A model generated the notes under the pieces. The model was not told the DNA's origin. It saw only the letters and a program-made list of their open reading frames with translations, and ran no database searches. The position numbers and the translations under genes were made by a program. This document shows, piece by piece, positions 57,701-64,000 of a DNA stretch of 64,000 nucleotides; the stretch's first letter is position 1; each line of letters opens with the position of its first letter. Source of the DNA: Phoronis australis (Eukaryota > Phoronida > Phoronidae); NCBI GenBank assembly GCA_002633005.1, contig NMRA01000339.1:396510-460509 (forward strand), written 5' to 3'.

Positions 57701-57879
57701 CCGGTTCAAAAAGGACTGTCCAAGACATTGAAACTTACCAAGAAGTTCTGGACAACACCGTCAGTAACCTGGCCAATAATTACGCTGTGTGAACCGGCAT
57801 ATTGCTTTGCCGGCATCTTGCAGGTTTGAGCCTTGAGCAACGTGGCTGCCACCAAGAGAACCGCAATTGTCTTGAGCAT
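51719..57879 (-). CDS. Ependymin-related secreted protein
   Basis: Minus-strand exons 57739-57879, 54876-54986, 52103-52166 and 51719-51966 join with GT/AG sites to 187 residues. Exon 1 has a signal peptide (MLKTIAVLLVAATLLKA) followed by QTCKMPAKQYAG, fitting the ependymin start of a Cys near Pro and an aromatic. Exon 2 has GAMAFDVEKMLQGG, like the family's SYD segment. Exons 3-4 give ITYTVTNGVCYKTPLPAFP and then DTKTCIPMTSVA, in the position of the family's DCVPV motif. Ependymins are small secreted, often calcium-binding or lipid-binding glycoproteins. The start codon follows TTTCCAG directly, so a 5' non-coding exon is likely upstream. The last 20 residues do not match the usual DPSVF-type ending, so a late frameshift or divergence is possible. 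Exon 2 is also preserved at 34453-34563. Confidence 0.72.
53609..54251 (+). mobile_element. 5'-truncated L1-like non-LTR retrotransposon fragment
   Basis: Encodes the C-terminal end of a LINE polyprotein: MRWFQYLLIHRILPTNNY, then the Cys/His knuckle CSFCGEHSETVLHLFWECR. The frame ends near 54033 and is followed by a 3' untranslated region and an A-rich end (GCAAAATAAAACAAA). It is flanked by direct repeats of TTTTACAATTT (53598-53608 and 54252-54262). The matching site in copy A (33830-33840) has this string once and no LINE. Confidence 0.88.
55076..55675 (-). mobile_element. Second LINE fragment, inserted on the minus strand
   Basis: Flanked by 12-base direct repeats GGGAGTGTTATA (55064-55075 and 55676-55687). 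Copy A has the uninterrupted TTGAGTGTTATAAGTTTG near 34650. The minus strand reads TLLHTFCYCTCVKTFWESVQ, the C-terminal LINE motif corresponding to TVLHLFWECR in the other fragment. The family differs from that at 53609, and the unit is strongly 5'-truncated. Confidence 0.8.
55811..57738. other. Ependymin-related intron 1, no other gene recognised
   Basis: Contains a direct repeat of about 35 bases (CAGAGACTGTGACCAGCAAG and neighbours) near 56917-56937 and 56977-56997. The sequence from 56760 to 57240 could be part of an LTR or other dispersed element, but no matching partner was found. Confidence 0.45.
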
Positions 57880-58466
57880 CTGGAAAAGCAAGATTTATCG
57901 ATAAATTCAGCATCCATTGTGGTGAACTTACAACCGAATGTATTGCACATTGCCTAGACACGTACATGTAGAGTAATATGCCCTTACTAACGGTACGGAC
58001 ATTGTAGTAATTACAGTCGATGAATACCGTCCGCTCAGAACATTTCGGGTTTTTGGTAGCCTCAGTTATCCCCTCGAAGGTGAGTGTTATCTTATCAGTG
58101 CAAACGTAAACATAAAAGTCAATCCATTTTAAAATTCACATGGAATTTGCTGTATAGCATTTTAAAACCTGTCGATTAGACCACGTTATCCTACCTTTCC
58201 TAAGTCCCGTGAAAGTACGTGATATGAAGAAATAATGCTGAATGAATATATTGCTAACTAAACGCAACTATTATAGGTTACATGTGACTAATCGATTTCG
58301 CAAGTTGACATAAAACTAACATCACGATAAGAATGTTTACGCATTGGCCATCAACGCGTGGGTTCAAGGGCCTGTCAGTGTGACCTGAGTGGCGGCTGAT
58401 ATCCTTTGACCCAATTTTGCTCCCTAAAGTACATACAACACAAGAAACGAACTATTCCTGACTCAC
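57880..58466. other. Interval upstream of the ependymin-related gene
   Basis: Likely holds the acceptor (TTTCCAG next to 57879), a 5' non-coding exon and the promoter of the ependymin-related gene. No coding exon was recognised. Confidence 0.35.
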
Positions 58467-58694
58467 TGATTTTCGAAGAGATTTCACTACTACTGTAATT
58501 AATGCCTTCAAGTCTAGTGGCGATTCTTATTTCTTTCGTCTGCTCATCGAACTCTACAAGCCGCCAGAATGCCAACTCCAGAACGCGGGATCTTCACTGA
58601 CGTATTCTATTATAAGAGCCTGCTACCGAGGAGTGTACATACAAGCTGCGACCCCGAGACTAGCCACGAGAATAACACTGAGGGACAAAGCCAT
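58467..58694 (-). pseudogene. Decayed ependymin-related first exon, copy 2
   Basis: Begins with a signal peptide-like MALSLSVILVASLGVAACMY, then TPR, a stop, then QALIIEYVSEDPAFWSW. A frame change leads into LVEFDEQTKEIRIATRLEG and ends at a donor-like AGTGAGT. Order and content fit the ependymin start (Cys-x-x-Pro, Tyr-rich strand, then x-Y/F-D-x-x-x-x-x-I/V-R). One stop and one frameshift mark it as a pseudogene, unless the assembly is in error. Confidence 0.62.
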
Positions 58695-59805
58695 TTGTGA
58701 CGGACGTACAGTCAGAGAACATTTTGATCAATTGCGTAAAAAATATTCATCCTTAGAAAATAATGAATTCATCAATTGATAGGTCTCTATGATAGCTTTC
58801 AAAGCATGTATCAGTAAAAAATTACTAAAATCTGTTACAACTTCTTCACTTAATTTTAAAGCTGCCTTTGTAATATTGTATTGTTTTAAGGTTGTTAGGG
58901 GTGAGATACATTTTATCAATAAAAATATGACTTAAAGTTATTTTTATTGGCTGAAACTTGCAATTTTTAGTCATGGGTGTGATGGACGTACGTGACGGAC
59001 TTATAAATTCTCTGTACGTCTGTCACGCAATTTCTGACTAAACGAATAACCCCAGGAATCCAAAATTTTGGTCAGTAGTATTGAGTCATAAGTCAAAAGA
59101 GCATCTGAAAGTATTTTTATTTTGATTAAAAACTTTTAACGTAACTAAACTTTTGAACACTTTTTGTGATGGACGTACGGCACCATGATATCCAGGATTT
59201 GACCTTTGACCCCAAGAGGTCAGAGATGTGCCAAAGTTGAAATGTTATTTTTTATAAAATTTGGGGTTATGTGAGGGCACAAATTTGATAGTATAGTGAA
59301 AATTCTATAATTAGCTTTTCATGACAAAGAAAATCGAGGTAATTTCTAGGGTCAAGTGACCCCAAAATGGGTCCATTTAGGCACAAAAATTGAAAGTTAT
59401 AGGACAGTCAAACATACATGTAGGTCCTGAAGCTGAAGAGAATGGGCTTTCAGATGAGACCAGAAATGTTGGTGTCGACACAATTTCATTTTTTTTTGTC
59501 AGGGGTTTCTCGGCAAATTTAGTCAACAAACCCGACAATTAACATTGGCCATAAACACCGACCTGTAGCCAGATGGATGTCGCTAGAGTAGTTTGGCCTA
59601 CCTGATATATTTTCAGCTCCAGTCGTAGAACTATTTTCGACAATCTATCAAAACACATGCAAAAGTATTTCAACAAGACAAAGTGGGTGTTAGAATAATG
59701 TTACAGTATGTTATGGAAAGAAGTTACATTTGTCCTAAACGAAATGCTTGTTTACACGTACATGTACATGTACGTGACTTTCGAAAAATTATAAATAACT
59801 GCTTA
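58695..59805. other. Gene-free stretch with repeated GGACGTACG motif
   Basis: TGTGACGGACGTACAG at about 58697, GTGATGGACGTACGTGACGG at about 58979 and GTGATGGACGTACGG at about 59167 share one motif. GGGGTTTCTCGGCAAATTT with GTCAACAAACCCGA (about 59502-59536) recurs at about 63699-63731. No gene recognised. Confidence 0.55.
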
Positions 59806-59838
59806 GCAAAGTGTGTGTGTGCGTGCGTGCGTGCGTGC

Positions 59839-59885
<47 letters not shown>

Positions 59886-59914
59886 CCTGTGTGTGTGCCT
59901 GTGTGTGTGTGTTG
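59806..59914 (+). repeat. GT/GTGC microsatellite
   Basis: Runs of GTGT, GCGT and GTGT, then GCGCGC and CTGTGTGTGT. A frame across it gives only Cys/Val/Arg repeats and is not a gene. Confidence 0.95.
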
Positions 59915-61944
59915 TTCTGAGAAGTAGCCTTACTGTTACTTGCAGTAATTACCTACATGTATGCCCGTGAAATAAAATTTAAAAAACATGAAAAGTTTTC
60001 CCCAATCCCGTACCTTTTGTTGTTGACAGCGTACAGTGTATAATTGCCAATTGCTACGCTCTAATAGGCAGACTGTCCCACTTTTTGATTTTTTCGCCCT
60101 TCCGCCACATCATCAAAATGTCTCGCATTTGACACGCAGCCAAACTGACATAAATATTTTCATATACTATTGTAATTTCCCACGCCACATAGCCATAATT
60201 TCCCGGTCGACCAAAAAGAAAAAAAACGGGACGTTTCAGGGGATTTTGCGGCACCTACAATTTTCCATTCAGTTATGACAAACAACAAAAAACTCAGTCG
60301 CACATTTTTGGGGGTTGCATCTCCCATTCGACCAAAAAACGCTGTCGGTACGTCTGTGTGTTGCAGCAAACATTTCACTCTTACGTTTTGGCTTGGACCC
60401 AGATGCTTTTTATCCTTAAGCAACGGTCCCGCTTTTCAATCGAATTGTTCCGTTTTTTGTCCACAATGTTGACCATGACAACTACTGTACGCAACAGGTG
60501 TTCAAATAAACATTGTCTCTTTTTATGGATATCATTCTGCAGAGTACACGTTTTTTTAGTAATATGACAATCACAAAAATGTGTTCCAATGTCTCTTGTT
60601 AACGGTAACATACAGTACTGCAATTTCCATCATTTTCGGGATTGTCCTTGTTCCTGACAACAACCTACAGTACAAGCCGAAAGAAAACGCAAGTTAAAGC
60701 AAACTGACTTATCGTGGGCTAAATAGGAGGTTTTTGTAATGTGTAGATTTGCATCCCTTGGTTTCGTGTTCTTTGTTAGCTTTCCGTTTGGAAGAAAGAT
60801 TTAATATTGATGCGCTAGTTTAGGTCGCCAAAACTGCTGAAAATCTCAGACACCTAATTGAATTCTGAGGTTTCCTATAGGGCGTAAAAGTTCATCGGCC
60901 AAAAATAAATAAGGCCGTACGGCTACAGCTCTCTTCCGCTCTCCCGATTTCCCCTGTTAATGCCTAGTATTCAGGCATACCTTAAACTAGCTTAATTCCT
61001 CCTACCGATCTACGCATGCGCTGATGGCGCAAATTTCTCCTGTCTTGCCAAAACACAGATTTTCACTTCTTGTTGTAATTTAAACGGTGTGGCAAATGCC
61101 CCGAAATCACGAAATAAACGGAACAATTGTGAATCAAAGGTAATGAATGAAGGAAAACTGTTAGGTATAATAATCAAAGATTTCTAACTCAACACGAAGA
61201 GGGTATTGATGTCTGACTTTGTTACTAGCAGTGGCGTCTTCGTGGCTATTTGGAATTATCCCCGGGTCGCCAAACACAATCTGGGGTCGCCGGACTGGCG
61301 ACGGTCGGCATTTCGAGCGCAGGACATGACTGCCATAAAACCCGAACAAGTCATGTACAGTTGCGGGTCGTGACCCAGTTGGAGGTGTTGAAACTTTAAC
61401 CTGGTATGGTCTAGAAATTATAATAATCGTATGTATTTACACAGGGATTATAAAATAGTGAGGTAAGCACTATATTCTGAAAACAAGGGTTGGTATGGTA
61501 ATGACCAATGACCAATTGCCTCCCACAAACTTCCAACCGAGGTAGAGGAAATTCTGTTGGCACTTTATCCCCTCTGGAATAAACTGACTTGCAATGTGCA
61601 CGCCTGCCTCGTTCATATCATGGACTTAAATTTTTATGTAGGTAACGACCAAATGACTGAGCTAAGTCAATTTATTAGGCAATGGTAGCATGTCTGAGCA
61701 CTGCTCAGAAAATAACATATATGCTATCGAATGTCAGTTAATCGACGTTGGCCTACCTTTTCCTCAAATTAACCTGAAACTGATATCAAAAACAAATGAT
61801 AATGTCGAATGACCCTAGTGCTCACTAGCACGCGACTATATCACGTGGCCAGTCGATTTCGCAACACGTCCACTCCGTCATGTAGTACACTGCTGCAGAG
61901 TTCACATTGTTACAGAGATAAGAAAGTTTTCTTTTCATATTTTT
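59915..61944. other. Gene-free stretch
   Basis: Short frames only, none resembling a known family. I see no strong repeat. Confidence 0.45.
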
Positions 61945-63060
61945 AGTTTGCTCCAGCATGATAATTACATGTCACATTAAACAATAAAGTATACATCGTT
62001 TACAAAGAATAACATTAAATCATTAGTGAACAAGTACCGTATTTCCTTCAGGATGTAATTTAAGTTAAAGAACAATTGGAAATTGAGGTATTTTTAACAA
62101 AGCTAAATATGTAATTTTTTGCAAACATGATCAACAGACTAATATTACAATGTTTCCCAAAAACCCAAAAAACACTCCTATCTTGTCCACATGAAAATTT
62201 ACATATGTTTGTTTTACCCATTCAGAAAACAGGAGACAAAAACCGGAAACAAGACGACATTCCCAAAAGAGTTGGAGAAAAGTTTCACTGTGTTCACCAG
62301 AGAAAGAGCATAGATCACTACTTTTTATTTTAATTTTATGTAAATAATTATTAGTTGGTAATATTCTGTGAATTAAGCGGTATTGAAACCAACGCAATTC
62401 TGTATCTTTTGTACAGTTGAAGGGGAGTTTATTTACTTTTCTCCACCATGTATCAGAGTCACTAAAATTTACATTACATGTATTTATAACACCGTTTATA
62501 TCTATCTCAGATGACCACTTGTTTTTATATTTACAAGCTGTCTGAAGTGACTATACTAAGGTGTCATAAGTATTTACCCCTTGTGATTTATTATGTAATA
62601 TTTTTATAAATGTAACTTAGAAAAATTGGTAAAAAGATATTGTCTTGTCTATTCTTAAGACCCCTGTGCGCTGCAAAAGTTTCACTTCTTAATCCGTAGT
62701 ATTGGAGGTTGAAATTATAACTATTACAGTGTTGTTCGTATTACATAAAAGAACCTTCAGCATTAAATAAATCACACACACGATAGATTCCCCTTTCATA
62801 CCAGGACTTGTAGAAAATAGATTTTCTACCAACTTTAATCTTTGAATTATACCACAGGGGAGAGTAAATAATATTTTAATTTTTGTATTTGAAACAGGAG
62901 CACAACACCGCTTAAAACTTCCTTCCAGAACAGATTGTCGGTTCCTTCAGCTGTTTTTATAAGGAAAGCGTCTTCCATTTTAAAAAAAATTATCAACTTT
63001 GCAACCCAAAACTGCCTCTGCAAGATCACGATAAGAAAGTTGTTTCACTTGGCCAAGCAC
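61945..63060 (-). mobile_element. L1-like non-LTR retrotransposon fragment, longer copy
   Basis: Same family as 53609-54251 but inverted and extending further 5'. The C-terminal part (62131-62397) has MRWFQYRLIHRILPTNNY and CSFSGEHSETFLQLFWECR, where a Ser replaces the second Cys of the knuckle. Further 5' on the minus strand are FYKSWYERGIYRVCDLFNAE (near 62780) and DNLFWKEVL (near 62920), in different frames. Those W-x-x-x-G-I and D-L-x-N motifs are typical of this region of L1-like proteins. Several frame breaks make it inactive. Confidence 0.82.
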
Positions 63061-63389
63061 CGGCATTGAAATAGGATTCCGTTCGGCTCAAAATTAACCC
63101 GCATTTTATAGTCTTTGATATCGGGGTGGAGAACTTAAATTAAGGTTCCTAAGTGCAAAAAATGCATGTTTAATGTAATTTATTTTATAAAAAAGTCTTT
63201 TTCACAAATCACATCTTTTTTATGTTTTTTTGCATTTTTGTAACAAAGTGTTTTACCTGTGAGATAAACATGTAAATACAGCGTATTATTAATAGCTCAT
63301 TGGGTAAAGGCCTCTCGTCTGCGATCTCGGCTTTCAGAAGTTCATAATAAAAGCTTACTGCCGTGTCGAGTTGACTATCAGTGGAACGA
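63061..63389. other. Short gene-free interval
   Basis: AT-rich, with no gene or clear repeat. Confidence 0.45.
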
Positions 63390-63575
63390 TGCCTCTCAGC
63401 ATCATTCAGGCGGGGTCCTGGCCGTGTACGTAGAGGTAGTAGCAGTTATTATTTCTTTCTTCTGCTCATAGAACTCTAGCCCTGGAATGCCAACTCCAGC
63501 ACGGAACCTGCATGTATTCTATTGGAGCTTACGACCCCGAGATTAGCCATGAGAGTTAGCACTGAGAATTTTCCG
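63390..63575 (-). pseudogene. Decayed ependymin-related first exon, copy 3
   Basis: The minus strand reads SVLTLMANLGVVSS, homologous to SVILVASLGVAAC of the copy at 58.6 kb. Then GAGTTGGCATTCCAGGGC leads into FYEQKKEIITATTS, matching FDEQTKEIRIATRL. The part holding the Cys-x-x-Pro segment is deleted and a frame change is needed. Identity rests on its similarity to copy 2. Confidence 0.55.
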
Positions 63576-64000
63576 CGGCTGCCTGGACTTTTGTTCGAGA
63601 GTTGATAACTACGGTAGTTATCAAATCAAGGCTAATTCCATTGCTTCCATTTAATGTTCACCAAGCGAGATTTTTGAGGTACATTTCCATACAATCAGGG
63701 GTTTCTCGGAAAAATTTGTCAACAAACCCGATGTCATAGACCAAGTAGGCCACCATACCAAGTTAACTTGGTCGGCTTACCTCGCAGACCAAGTAAACTC
63801 CTCCGACCGAGTGGCAGTGTGCCGTTGATATCAGAATGTTTGCCACAGTGTTATAATGAACGGTTCTACCAAACACGGCTTTTCTAAGTCACGTAGATAT
63901 CATTCTCATGGGCTTGTTATCATTTTAGGACCTCATGTGGCGCTGAAATAACTCTCAGTTGCCGACAAAGTTCTTCATTTTAATCCTTTGAACAAGACGA
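63576..64000. other. Right-hand end, no gene recognised
   Basis: Holds a second GGGGTTTCTCGGAAAAATTT and GTCAACAAACCCGA block (about 63699-63731) and several GACCAAGT strings (63741, 63819) in an imperfect inverted arrangement with ACTTGGTC (63764). Confidence 0.45.

Noticed and set aside
59683-59970. 95-codon frame with Cys/Val repeats
   Set aside because: Translation of the GT/GTGC microsatellite.

Overview
The window is nuclear DNA from an invertebrate animal, AT-rich and intron-rich. Gene content (multi-exon propionyl-CoA carboxylase beta, S28 peptidase, TMEM26-like and ependymin-related genes, a GT92 glycosyltransferase), THAP/Kolobok transposons, L1-like LINE fragments and many TACATGTA tracts suggest a marine invertebrate such as an ambulacrarian, lancelet or lophotrochozoan. 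I cannot fix the phylum. No operons, CRISPR arrays or convincing RNA genes were found.

Layout: (1) 1-13.5 kb: exons 1-6 of PCCB run leftward (13469 down to 5879) and the gene leaves the window on the left. An intronless GT92 gene (3950-5386, + strand) lies beyond exon 6, probably inside a PCCB intron. (2) 13.5-22.6 kb: a complete eight-exon S28 (PRSS16/K12H4.7-like) serine peptidase gene runs rightward, head to head with PCCB across only 133 bp. (3) 22.6-35 kb: first copy (A) of a segmental duplication that starts at the S28 stop codon; it carries a Kolobok-type element and an orphan ependymin exon. (4) 36.5-39 kb: degenerate second copy of the S28 intron 5/exon 6/intron 6 region. (5) 39.8-41.1 kb: second Kolobok element. 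(6) 41.8-47.1 kb: a three-exon TMEM26-like membrane protein gene. (7) 48.9-55.8 kb: second copy (B) of the segmental duplication, interleaved with a four-exon ependymin-related gene on the minus strand (57879 down to 51719). (8) 58-64 kb: two decayed ependymin-like first exons, a GTGC/GT microsatellite and an L1-like fragment.

The genes do not form a pathway. PCCB is mitochondrial metabolism; the S28 peptidase and the ependymin-related protein are predicted secreted; GT92 is a predicted Golgi type II membrane enzyme; TMEM26 is a polytopic membrane protein. The most informative feature is the pair of duplicated segments. Copy B still has the empty TTAA target of the Kolobok element in copy A, and copy A has the empty targets of two LINE insertions in copy B, so insertion order and target duplications can be read from this window alone. 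I found no clearly new biological system. The best leads are the internally deleted THAP/Kolobok family, whose inverted repeats include the THAP start and promoter-like motifs, and the ependymin-related cluster with relics. Four single-N joins, two with long exact repeats nearby, call for caution about local assembly.
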